From Fluviispira vulneris (GTDB lineage Bacteria; Bdellovibrionota_B; Oligoflexia; Silvanigrellales; Silvanigrellaceae), in the NCBI RefSeq assembly GCF_014281055.1, contig NZ_JACRSE010000007.1, forward strand, positions 1 through 64,000: a stretch of 64,000 nt of DNA, given 5' to 3'. The translations under genes and the position numbers were made by a program. Positions 43,835 to 52,033 of the stretch are shown piece after piece; the stretch's first letter is position 1, and every line of letters begins with the position of its first letter. Under the pieces are notes generated by a model. It was not told the origin of the DNA and did no database searches. It saw only the letters and a program-made list of their open reading frames with translations.

Positions 43835-44833
43835 TCAAGTTAGGACTTCTTCAGTATGCGACCTATCAAGCAATGTCAACAGCCTTTCTTGATTTTTTTT
43901 GAACCCATCAATATTAAAGCCAAAAAATTCTTTCAAGCGCAGATCTCGTAGAAATGGATTGGCTATTTTAGAGATCTCTTTATAAAGAGCAATCCCCGTT
44001 TTATCGATCAGCAGGAGAGGAAAAGCAGGCACAGGCCAATCCGTACCAAACAAAAGACGTTCTTTCAGCACACTTTTTTGTGCCAAACGAAACAAGCGGA
44101 TGGCTGAGCGCACCCGCGATGGGTTAAAAAGCCCAGATGTGTCTAAATAGAAGTTTTCATATTTTCTTGCGAATTCCTCAGCGAGTTCAATTTGCGAAGG
44201 CGTTCCAGCATGTGCTGCTATCACGGTCACACCCATATCAAGTGCTGTTTTCAATTTTTTGAGATGATTGAATTTTAACCAACCCGATACAGGTTCGGCA
44301 AAAGTAAATTCCCGATCAACATGTGAAAGCAAGGGAATTTTTGCTTCACGTAAGGCATCGTAAAAGGCTAGACATTTTTTATTTTCGGGATCGATACCCA
44401 TGGCAGAGGGAAGCCACTTTAGCAAAAACACATTATTTTCGATACATTTTTCCAATTCATTGAAGAAATCCTTTCGATAAGGATGAATAGATGCGCCCAA
44501 TAGAAAAGATTCTTTGAATTTTTGTGCGGCAAAAAAACCCCAGCTATTTGGTACATAAAGCTGACTTAATTCAAGGTTTTGTTCACCATTTTCCAAATAA
44601 ACAGAATCAAAGCAAAGTACCACAGCTTTGCTAATACAGTCTGAATTTTTGATAAGATCCGAAATTCTCTTAATCCATATTAAATCAATATCCGTTAGCA
44701 TTTGTTCATTAGATATTTTTTGCGCATATTTTAAATAACGAAATGTAGGCCTTTTTTCAAAAGATTTCCCTAGAATAATTCCTGATTGAGCACATCCAGA
44801 CCCAGCTAAATGAACGTGAAAATCTATCAACAT
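43835..44833 (-). CDS. Amidohydrolase-2-type TIM-barrel hydrolase
   Basis: A 332-aa protein that begins with the metal motif FHVH and has SHVDRE, AAHAGTPSQIE, and FGTDWPVPAF (Asp ligand) in the order of the Amidohydro_2 family. Members are decarboxylases or lactonases acting on aromatic or sugar acids. The substrate is unknown. It follows the small membrane-protein gene by 12 bases and is followed by two tRNA-Val genes. Confidence 0.82.
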   Translation of the reverse strand: MLIDFHVHLAGSGCAQSGIILGKSFEKRPTFRYLKYAQKISNEQMLTDIDLIWIKRISDLIKNSDCISKAVVLCFDSVYLENGEQNLELSQLYVPNSWGFFAAQKFKESFLLGASIHPYRKDFFNELEKCIENNVFLLKWLPSAMGIDPENKKCLAFYDALREAKIPLLSHVDREFTFAEPVSGWLKFNHLKKLKTALDMGVTVIAAHAGTPSQIELAEEFARKYENFYLDTSGLFNPSRVRSAIRLFRLAQKSVLKERLLFGTDWPVPAFPLLLIDKTGIALYKEISKIANPFLRDLRLKEFFGFNIDGFKKNQERLLTLLDRSHTEEVLT

Positions 44834-44845
44834 AAAAGTTCCTAT

Positions 44846-45526
44846 TTATGAATGAGTGTGCGCATTAGGATTGCGCACAAAAAAGCTGAATAAAAAATAA
44901 TAAGTTAACATTAAAAGAACACCTTCCCATCCTTCAAAATTAATAATGGGATGAGATACAACAAGAGCGAGAGCAAAACCCAAGCTACTCAACAACCAAC
45001 AAGCAACTAATACCCATCTACAAACAAAAAAAGCACGCCAAGAGACAAGATAGATGGAGGGTGCTTTTGTGATTCTTAATTTCAAACGAATCTCTGAAAG
45101 TCGGGAACCCCAAAAACGAAAATAAAGAGAAATTATACAGATTTTACTTAGACCCAAAGAAAGAATTTTTTTAAATTCAGGTGCATTATATGAGATAATA
45201 GTATAAACAATTATAAAAAGAAATAGAATAATAAATGATGGAATTTTTTTACTCTCGAAATGATAACATATATGCAAAGTTATTCTTGATAATAAAATAT
45301 TATAAATAAAAAGATAAAGAGAGGTAAAAAATAAAACAATAAACATATCAGCACTTGAAAAACTTTTAGAAATAAAAATTTTCAAAGCCCAGCTCTCTGA
45401 TATACTTAAAAGCAAAAGAAACGACAATGAAAAAGTGAGAATAAATATAAAGATGATTCTTTTTTTCAAAAGATGATGTTTTCTCTTATAATAGTCCTTA
45501 CTCAATTCTCGAATTCTGTTTTCCAT
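44846..45526 (-). CDS. Polytopic membrane protein, unknown
   Basis: A 226-aa protein not recognised, with about six hydrophobic segments and a basic N-terminus (KRKHHLLKKR). No active-site motif was found; the C-terminus ends in NPNAHTHS. Its start overlaps the preceding gene by 25 bases, so the two are translationally coupled, and the amidohydrolase follows closely. Confidence 0.6.
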   Translation of the reverse strand: MENRIRELSKDYYKRKHHLLKKRIIFIFILTFSLSFLLLLSISESWALKIFISKSFSSADMFIVLFFTSLYLFIYNILLSRITLHICYHFESKKIPSFIILFLFIIVYTIISYNAPEFKKILSLGLSKICIISLYFRFWGSRLSEIRLKLRITKAPSIYLVSWRAFFVCRWVLVACWLLSSLGFALALVVSHPIINFEGWEGVLLMLTYYFLFSFFVRNPNAHTHS

Positions 45527-46557
45527 TGCGCAAAGTCCTTCTCAATGGCTTCGATATATTTCTGGCCTTTAGCAAGAATCTCAACTATTTTATCAAAAGA
45601 TCCGGTTTTATTGGGTTCATTAAATCTATCATCTTGAGCGATTTTATAGTCAGGCTCCATTGCCTCCTGCAATGAGATTTTCGTTTCATCGAGATTCTTT
45701 TTAAAACTCACAGAATAATCTTGAAAGTAACTTTTGATTTTATTGTTTTCTTGCAAGAAATTTTGTGTAGAAAAAACAATTAAAGAATTATCTGCATGAA
45801 CCATATCATTGATAAATAATTCAAATGCATGTAATTCAAAATTTATTCCCGATCGTAAGCGAAACAAGGTATCTTCTAAGCATAAAACAATCACGCTTTT
45901 TTTCGGTAAAATATTATTTACAAATTGAACTCTATCAGCTTTTTTTAAATCTTCTTTTATAAAATAGGAATGATACATTAATTTAATATCACTCCAGAAA
46001 AAAAGCTTTATAGAAGAATTTAAAAAAACCATTTCATAAGCAATTAAAAAACTAAAGTAACTATTTAAGTATTCATTGCTTCTAAAGGTTCTTTTATGTG
46101 TCAAATTTTTTTTATTTTCTTCATAATTTTCTCTATAACTTTCAACTGAAGTACACTTAAGCATAAAAGCGATCGCAACTTGCACTGTTTCATACGCGCT
46201 ATTTACTTTTTGCCATGCTAAAGATTTTGTATCTACCATCCCTTTTTTTAAGGGCCAATGTGATTCGATCTTCTTCAAGTAATTTATTGAAATATTTGCT
46301 CTATACTTCTTATTTAAGCGAGTGCAAAGGCAATCATATTGATAAGGTGACTCTTTTTTTTGCAAATTAAACTGAAGCTGAAAGCCTTCACATTTATTTT
46401 GCAGAGCCCCCTCATTCTGACAAGGAGCCTGTGAAATGAGATCTTCGATAAAATTATCATTAATTGAAGTTCCAGCTTTTTTGACTTTTTTTATCAATTC
46501 ATTAATGTTATAAACAAGTCCTTTTAATATTTGCTCTCTCGAACTTGTATTTATCAT
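45502..46557 (-). CDS. DnaC/DnaI-like protein lacking a Walker A motif
   Basis: A 351-aa protein with an N-terminal cysteine cluster (C46, C56, C76, C78), which may bind zinc as in helicase loaders. A middle part (SIKLFFWSDIKLMY... then SVIVLCLEDTLF and HAFELFINDMVHADNSLIVFSTQN) is laid out like the AAA+ fold of DnaC/IstB, where those segments are the sensor and Walker B areas. No GxxGxGKT is seen where it should be (around RSNEYLNSYFS). So it may be a degenerate loader, a paralog or an unrelated fold. This is inference and the real function is unknown. Confidence 0.5.
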   Translation of the reverse strand: MINTSSREQILKGLVYNINELIKKVKKAGTSINDNFIEDLISQAPCQNEGALQNKCEGFQLQFNLQKKESPYQYDCLCTRLNKKYRANISINYLKKIESHWPLKKGMVDTKSLAWQKVNSAYETVQVAIAFMLKCTSVESYRENYEENKKNLTHKRTFRSNEYLNSYFSFLIAYEMVFLNSSIKLFFWSDIKLMYHSYFIKEDLKKADRVQFVNNILPKKSVIVLCLEDTLFRLRSGINFELHAFELFINDMVHADNSLIVFSTQNFLQENNKIKSYFQDYSVSFKKNLDETKISLQEAMEPDYKIAQDDRFNEPNKTGSFDKIVEILAKGQKYIEAIEKDFAQWKTEFEN

Positions 46558-46720
46558 TTAACAACTCTTTCACTCAAAAATTTTCAAACCACTAAAATTG
46601 AAGCATTTGCAACTAAACTTCTCATTACACAAAAACAACTTAAACTGACGAGAGTTTGACGATCTAGAAATAAAGCTAAATAACTCTTAAACTATATAAT
46701 CAATTAAGCATTTATATGGA

Positions 46721-47812
46721 GTGCAGAACATGCCAGAGCGCTATCATCCTCTTTTCAAATCAATTGCACTTCTCACTATTCAAGTCATGAGTTTATCCTA
46801 TTCCGGCCCTATTTTCTCTCTTGAAGGCTTTGAACAAGACGTTCAATCGATAGAAGTTCCAAGTTCAAATATTCTTTTAAACGAGGAAACTTTAAGCTCC
46901 CATACCATTCAAATTCCAAAAGCATTGATAAGCTTAGGCAATGAACCTTCTGCCTATGCCCTTATTGTGGAAAAACTTCAACACAGACTTACAGTTTACA
47001 AATCCAATTCAAGCGGTGATTATGAACTGATTAAGACATATCGAGCTATTACAGGCAAAAAGCAAGGAGATAAAAAATACACGGGTGATAAACGCACACC
47101 TGAAGGAATTTACTTTATCACAGGGAGAATAGATGGAAACAAACTCCCACCCAAATACGGACCTGGTGCATTTGTTTTAGACTATCCCAACATTTTTGAC
47201 CAAAGATTAAGCAAAACAGGCTACGGCATTTGGATCCATGGCGTCGAAAACGACGCAAGAACTGACAATCCTTTCGATACGGATGGGTGCATAGCTCTGA
47301 AAAATCAAGACTGGCTCGAGCTGGAAAAATATATTTTTCCTCTTGAAACTCCAGTCATAATCACTAAAGAAATGAGTTTAGCAATTTCTAAGCAAGATCT
47401 AGATGAAGAAAAAGAAAAGATCATGAAATTTGTTGAAAGTTGGAAATCATCTTGGAAAAATTCAGATATTAATAAATATGATCAATTCTATTCTGACTCT
47501 TTTAGCTCACAAGGTAAGAATAAAAAGAAATGGCTCGATATGAAAAAGAATTTGAGTTCTATTCGTAATGGCAATATTAATATTGAAATTAGCGAACCTA
47601 AAATTCTTGCATTTGAAAATCAAGTTTTAGTATCTTTTTATCAAAAATATCAAGCGCAAGGTAAAGAAGATTATGGTAGAAAATTTTTATATTTACAGCT
47701 CGAGAATTCAAATTATAAAATCGTTTCAGAAAAATGGTTCAATGAACCAGCAAAAAATGAACATATAAATGCTTTAGTTAGGCAAAAAAATGAATTCAAT
47801 ACAAAACAATAG
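46721..47812 (+). CDS. L,D-transpeptidase/carboxypeptidase with NTF2 domain (Csd6-like)
   Basis: A 363-aa exported enzyme. The YkuD domain (residues about 80-225) has the His-Gly and Cys motif: IHGVENDART and TDGCIALK, with the nucleophile Cys near residue 190. A C-terminal NTF2-like domain follows (KFVESWKSSWKNSDINKYDQFY onward). This two-domain layout is the Csd6/Pgp2 family of Helicobacter and Campylobacter, L,D-carboxypeptidases that trim peptidoglycan tetrapeptides and set cell curvature. The signal peptide region is weak but hydrophobic near residues 10-30. It overlaps the next gene by 23 bases. Confidence 0.88.
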   Translation: MQNMPERYHPLFKSIALLTIQVMSLSYSGPIFSLEGFEQDVQSIEVPSSNILLNEETLSSHTIQIPKALISLGNEPSAYALIVEKLQHRLTVYKSNSSGDYELIKTYRAITGKKQGDKKYTGDKRTPEGIYFITGRIDGNKLPPKYGPGAFVLDYPNIFDQRLSKTGYGIWIHGVENDARTDNPFDTDGCIALKNQDWLELEKYIFPLETPVIITKEMSLAISKQDLDEEKEKIMKFVESWKSSWKNSDINKYDQFYSDSFSSQGKNKKKWLDMKKNLSSIRNGNINIEISEPKILAFENQVLVSFYQKYQAQGKEDYGRKFLYLQLENSNYKIVSEKWFNEPAKNEHINALVRQKNEFNTKQ

Positions 47813-48686
47813 TAAAAAGCAATCCAGAAAATTTAACATTATTTATTTTACTGACTCAAACAAAACACATCATCTTAAATTTAATTTAACATTTATAAAA
47901 ATTATTATTACTTTTTTTATATTATTAAATATCACATCTTTTGTCCTAATTTATATTAGCTATTCCATGATAAAAAATAGCACCAACCAAGAGAAATACA
48001 TTGTAAATTTTAAAAAAGATATTTTGAATTATTATTTTGAAAAAACTTATCTAAAAGACGAGAGAAAAAAAGAACACGAAAATATTGCTGCCATGGTCGA
48101 AAATGAAATAAAAAAAGAAGATATAACGACCAGCCCTCCCATAGTAAAGAATGAAGTTAAAATAGAAGACACAAATTTAAAAACGAATCAGACTGTAGAA
48201 AGCACCAATCCAAATGTTCCAACAACTCCTCCATTAAGTAATATTGCTCAAGGAAATGCTAAACCCCAAAATCCAAGTGAGGCTATTCCACCCCCTGCAC
48301 CTTTAAATGAAAAAAAAGCAATTATAATTGAAGATAGCGGAATTAAAATTGAAAATCCCAAATTCATCCAAACAGACAACTCTGCTAAAATAACTTTTTC
48401 ACTATTAAATACGGGAACTGTGAAAACAATTTCTGGGAATATATGTTTAGTTATAATGGGAACATCCCCCAAAGGAGAAAATAAAATATACAAAATTCCA
48501 AATCATCTCGAACTCAGTACAGAACAAGTACCTTTTACCTGTGGCCCAGGAAATTTAGTCAAATTTAGTCGTCTAAGGCCATCTGAATTCAATATTAATA
48601 TTGACAAAAATGATTTTATCATTAAAAAAATAAACGTTTATTTTTCAAATAGGAATAAAGCAGGTGTCGTTTTGAATAGCTTTTAA
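47790..48686 (+). CDS. Membrane-anchored protein with Pro-rich linker
   Basis: A 298-aa protein with a cytoplasmic basic N-terminus, one membrane helix (about residues 33-60), a charged stem, a Pro-rich linker (residues about 120-175) and a globular beta-type C-terminal domain (KFIQTDNSAKITFSLLNTGTVK...). I do not recognise the family. Its start overlaps the end of the Csd6-like gene, so it is probably translated together with it and may anchor or position that enzyme. That link is inference. Confidence 0.65.
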   Translation: MNSIQNNSKKQSRKFNIIYFTDSNKTHHLKFNLTFIKIIITFFILLNITSFVLIYISYSMIKNSTNQEKYIVNFKKDILNYYFEKTYLKDERKKEHENIAAMVENEIKKEDITTSPPIVKNEVKIEDTNLKTNQTVESTNPNVPTTPPLSNIAQGNAKPQNPSEAIPPPAPLNEKKAIIIEDSGIKIENPKFIQTDNSAKITFSLLNTGTVKTISGNICLVIMGTSPKGENKIYKIPNHLELSTEQVPFTCGPGNLVKFSRLRPSEFNINIDKNDFIIKKINVYFSNRNKAGVVLNSF

Positions 48687-48768
48687 AGCTAATCTTACAA
48701 AATTTTGACACAATGTTATTTTTGCAGCCTTAAAGCCGATAAATGCTCATCTCGGCATTGAGGCTAAA

Positions 48769-49563
48769 ATGTTCATCCTTTATTTATTGCATCAAAATAA
48801 ATATATTAATTGCTTTAACAAAATTACAATTATCATATGCACTTTTAATATTCTAGTGAGTTGTGGTTCGCAAGTAAATTCCTTTTTTCTTAATGAAGAT
48901 GAAAAAGAGAATCAAGCAATTGTTTATGCAGAAGGTTGGGGAAATCAGTATAAATATCCATTAGTCATTCTTTTAAACAATGAAATAGAGAAAGAAAATG
49001 TTAATATTAGTAAACAAATTCAAAATGCAATGGACACATGGAACAACGCAATTGGCAAGAAAATATTAACTCTTAAATTGGTTAATAAAATACCATCAGA
49101 AAATAATTTTATAAGTTTATATTCACCTTTGAATTATAAAAATAGCATTATCTATTTTGATAAAAAAAATGAGAAAAACGATGGATGGCATGAGAGAACG
49201 GGAAAGGATCGAAATATTCTAGCTAGTACAATTTTTAGATCAGAAAGAAATATTATTATAAATGCTGCAATTCGTTTTAATCACGATAACTATCTATTCG
49301 GTAACACAAAAACAGATCATGGTAATGGAAAACAGATATTGGTAGATATGGAAAGCATAGCTTTACATGAATTTGGACATGTATTGGGATTAGGTCATAT
49401 GTTAAGTGAAAGCAGCAGTGTAATGTACCCATTTATAAACACAGGCCGTGACTCTATCGATAGTCCCAGTACGGTGCGTTGCCTATCTAAAAATGATATA
49501 AACAGAATCCGCAAAATTTATAAAGGAGGAAAAGAAGCAAGATTTTCTTGCCTCCAGAAATAA
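48769..49563 (+). CDS. Matrixin-like (M10) zinc metalloprotease lipoprotein
   Basis: A 264-aa protein with a lipoprotein-type signal peptide (lipobox LVSC, Cys near residue 36). The zinc site is HEFGHVLGLGH (about residues 200-210), and the Met-turn follows in SSVMYPF, as in matrixins and other metzincins. The last cysteine pair (VRCLS, FSCLQ) may form a disulfide. It is likely an outer-membrane-attached endopeptidase. GAGG lies before the ATG. It is convergent with the rlmK gene at one base distance. Confidence 0.85.
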   Translation: MFILYLLHQNKYINCFNKITIIICTFNILVSCGSQVNSFFLNEDEKENQAIVYAEGWGNQYKYPLVILLNNEIEKENVNISKQIQNAMDTWNNAIGKKILTLKLVNKIPSENNFISLYSPLNYKNSIIYFDKKNEKNDGWHERTGKDRNILASTIFRSERNIIINAAIRFNHDNYLFGNTKTDHGNGKQILVDMESIALHEFGHVLGLGHMLSESSSVMYPFINTGRDSIDSPSTVRCLSKNDINRIRKIYKGGKEARFSCLQK

Positions 49564-49564
49564 A

Positions 49565-50527
49565 TTAAACTTTTTTAGTAAGAAGCCAAGCATGATGGAT
49601 TCTCTCGTTGCGAAAATCTTTTGGGATAGTTTTTTTAGTTAAATCTTCAATTATAAAGCGATCTTCAAATAAATCTTTTGCAAATTTAAATGAACGCAAA
49701 TTACAAGAAAATAAAATACTTCCACATGATGTTAATAATTTTTCACATTGATTTAATAAGAAAATATAGTCTTTTTGCACATCAAAACTTTCATGCATTT
49801 TCTTAGAATTCGAAAAAGAGGGGGGATCTAAAAAAATGAAATCATACTTTTTTGCCCGATAAGAAACAGTGGGAAGCCAAGTCATAATATCTGCGCGAAT
49901 AAATTCATGCTTTTCAAGAGGAATTTTATTAATTTTAAAATTTTCTTCTGCCCATTTTAAATAAGTATTACTCATATCTACAGTTGTAATTCTCTCTGCT
50001 CTTCCATAAGCGGCTGCAACGCTTACAGAACCTGTATAAGCAAATAAATTTAAAATATTTTTTCCTTCAACACTTTTTTTAATAATTTGTCTTGTTTTTC
50101 TATGATCTAAAAAAAGTCCACTGTCTAAATAATCAGACAGATTGACTTTGAACTTCATATCACCTTCAGAAACAATTTTTGTTACATCCTTTTCATCCTG
50201 TCTCTCATACTGAAATAATCCCTTTTGTCTTTTTCTAAGCTTTAAAAAGAGTTTACTGTCATCAATTGCAAATAAATTTTTAATCGATAAAATAACTTCT
50301 TCAAGTTGTTCTTTATCTGCTTGCATATACTCTTCAGTATAACGCAAAGAGGCTTTTCCTCTTTCATATTCATACACAATAATAGAACCATCATAATAAT
50401 CGATTGAATATGAATATTCAGGAATATCTCTATCATAAATACGAAATGCTGTTACATTTTCACGTTTTGCCCATTTTTTATGAAAATTAAAATTTTTTTC
50501 GAGACGATTTTTAAACATTGAATCCAT
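49565..50527 (-). CDS. rlmK: Stand-alone RlmK-like 23S rRNA m7G2069 methyltransferase
   Basis: A 320-aa SAM methyltransferase that matches only the C-terminal half of the E. coli RlmKL fusion, which makes m7G at 23S position 2069. FKNRLEKNFNFHKKWAKRE, AFRIYDRDIPEYSYSID, KLRKRQKG, LFLDHRKTRQII, LNLFAYTGSVSVAAA and FIFLDPPSFSNSK are all aligned with that family. The THUMP/RlmL half is absent, so either another gene supplies it or it is not needed. A RlmI-like m5C enzyme is the alternative, but the N-terminus favours RlmK. Confidence 0.88.
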   Translation of the reverse strand: MDSMFKNRLEKNFNFHKKWAKRENVTAFRIYDRDIPEYSYSIDYYDGSIIVYEYERGKASLRYTEEYMQADKEQLEEVILSIKNLFAIDDSKLFLKLRKRQKGLFQYERQDEKDVTKIVSEGDMKFKVNLSDYLDSGLFLDHRKTRQIIKKSVEGKNILNLFAYTGSVSVAAAYGRAERITTVDMSNTYLKWAEENFKINKIPLEKHEFIRADIMTWLPTVSYRAKKYDFIFLDPPSFSNSKKMHESFDVQKDYIFLLNQCEKLLTSCGSILFSCNLRSFKFAKDLFEDRFIIEDLTKKTIPKDFRNERIHHAWLLTKKV

Positions 50528-50550
50528 TTATTTTTCCTACGGGAAGCAAA

Positions 50551-51486
50551 CTAAAAAAGAACAAGCTCACCTTCTTCAACAACAACTTGAAGTTTATCAG
50601 GAGCAACGGGTTCGTAAGTATCATTGAGTTCAAGGCAAAATTCAACAAATATCGCTTCAATTTTTTCAATCTTAAAAGGAATCACAAGAACTGGAGACGA
50701 GCTTTTATAATCTAAAATATGATTCGCATCAGATAAAACAGTTGGCACACTGATTTCAAAACTCATACTTTTCTTCTTTAAAAACTGCTGCTTTGCTCTT
50801 CCCATGACTTGGTTACAGAGCTCTCCACACATATCACTTAATGCCGCATCATCAACATGGCTTGCATCCATATCTGCACCCAGAATCTTTAAAAGACAGC
50901 GAGTTAAAATATCTCTTGTCACATTGATCGAAAGCGATCCCTTGACCTGTGGACTAGAAAGGCCAATAACAGCGCTGACTTCACTTAAACTTTTGTTTCC
51001 CGACTTCAAAAATGGCTTAGATGCTTCAACGGAAATTCCAGAGACGGATTCAAAAATATGAATCGTTGACTCCAAAAATATTTTCAAAATATCAGGTTCA
51101 AAAGCACCATGATCTCCTCTAATTGGATTCATTATGTATTTTATTTTATCTGATAATAGTTTATATCTGTAAGGTTTAACAAAGATAAAATTAACACCAA
51201 GAGAACTGTATTTTGTTAAAGCATCTTTATTGGGAGAAGATGTAGTCACGATGATTTGTGAATTTGAAAAATCAGGGTTTTTAAGGATTAAATTAATTAT
51301 TTCTGAACTTGGCATTTCCTTATAATTAAGATCAATAATGGATAAATCAAATTTATTTTCAGTCATTATTTTCTCTAATGGCTCAGCATGATCCCAAAAA
51401 AAAGGATCATGCCCGTCCGCACGCAAAAAGTGTTCTAAATTCTCTATTGACTTTTTTGATGATTCTGCAATAAATAATTTAGCCAT
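50551..51486 (-). CDS. Receiver domain fused to a CheX/CheC-like phosphatase domain
   Basis: A protein of about 311 aa. Residues 1-120 are a receiver (AESSKK, LSIIDLNYKEMP with the phospho-acceptor Asp, TTSSP, FVKPY with the Lys). Residues about 135-310 look like CheX: GELCNQVMGRAKQQF contains the ExxN pair used for CheY-P hydrolysis, and the ...SxPTV loop follows. The ATG at 51486 has a GGAAAA site; 51555 would add 23 residues. It probably removes phosphate from CheY, with control by its own phosphorylation. The CheY and FliA genes lie 11 kb away in this window. Confidence 0.85.
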   Translation of the reverse strand: MAKLFIAESSKKSIENLEHFLRADGHDPFFWDHAEPLEKIMTENKFDLSIIDLNYKEMPSSEIINLILKNPDFSNSQIIVTTSSPNKDALTKYSSLGVNFIFVKPYRYKLLSDKIKYIMNPIRGDHGAFEPDILKIFLESTIHIFESVSGISVEASKPFLKSGNKSLSEVSAVIGLSSPQVKGSLSINVTRDILTRCLLKILGADMDASHVDDAALSDMCGELCNQVMGRAKQQFLKKKSMSFEISVPTVLSDANHILDYKSSSPVLVIPFKIEKIEAIFVEFCLELNDTYEPVAPDKLQVVVEEGELVLF

Positions 51487-51544
51487 ATCTTTTTCCAGAA
51501 AGTATATATACAGACAAAAATGGGTTGCCTCCATAAAATTAAAC

Positions 51545-51922
51545 TTACTTTTCATCTATTTTCGGCAGAGCATATTCTTCAAAAAGAGCCCAACATCTTA
51601 AATCTTTGCTATAAAATGCCAACATAATTCCAACTTCGGACCAATATTTATAGCGAGCATTCCAATAAGTGTAATATCTTAAATATAAATTTGAGGTTTT
51701 TCCATTAACCAAGGAATCTGGTGTTGGCAGAAAATCATCAATATAGTAGCATTCTCCAGCTTGTTCCAATCTCAAAAAGGGTAAAGTAACCGGTTGGGGA
51801 GGAGGACCTCTGACAACAACAGGAGCGGTATTACAAGCATTTAAGAGTAAAAGTACGATGATATTTATTATCAACGTATTTAAGTTAAAATTAATTTTGA
51901 TTTTCCGATTCCAAATTGGCAT
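51545..51922 (-). CDS. Small lipoprotein, unknown
   Basis: A 125-aa protein with a basic start, hydrophobic helix and lipobox LLLNAC (Cys near residue 30). After a Pro-rich segment (RGPPPQPVTLP) the mature part is about 90 residues, rich in Tyr and Trp (YLRYYTYWNARYKYW), with cysteines in GECYY and LRCWA. The family is not recognised. Its 3' end lies 58 bases ahead of the receiver-CheX start, so they may be co-transcribed. Confidence 0.6.
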   Translation of the reverse strand: MPIWNRKIKINFNLNTLIINIIVLLLLNACNTAPVVVRGPPPQPVTLPFLRLEQAGECYYIDDFLPTPDSLVNGKTSNLYLRYYTYWNARYKYWSEVGIMLAFYSKDLRCWALFEEYALPKIDEK

Positions 51923-52033
51923 TTATAACCCTCTCTATCTCTGTCAAATATCGGAAAGGATTAATAAGCGCTTAATTTTGTGAGAGATACTGCATGCCAA
52001 TTCTCTGACGAGTCTTCCTGAAGAAAGGTAAAA

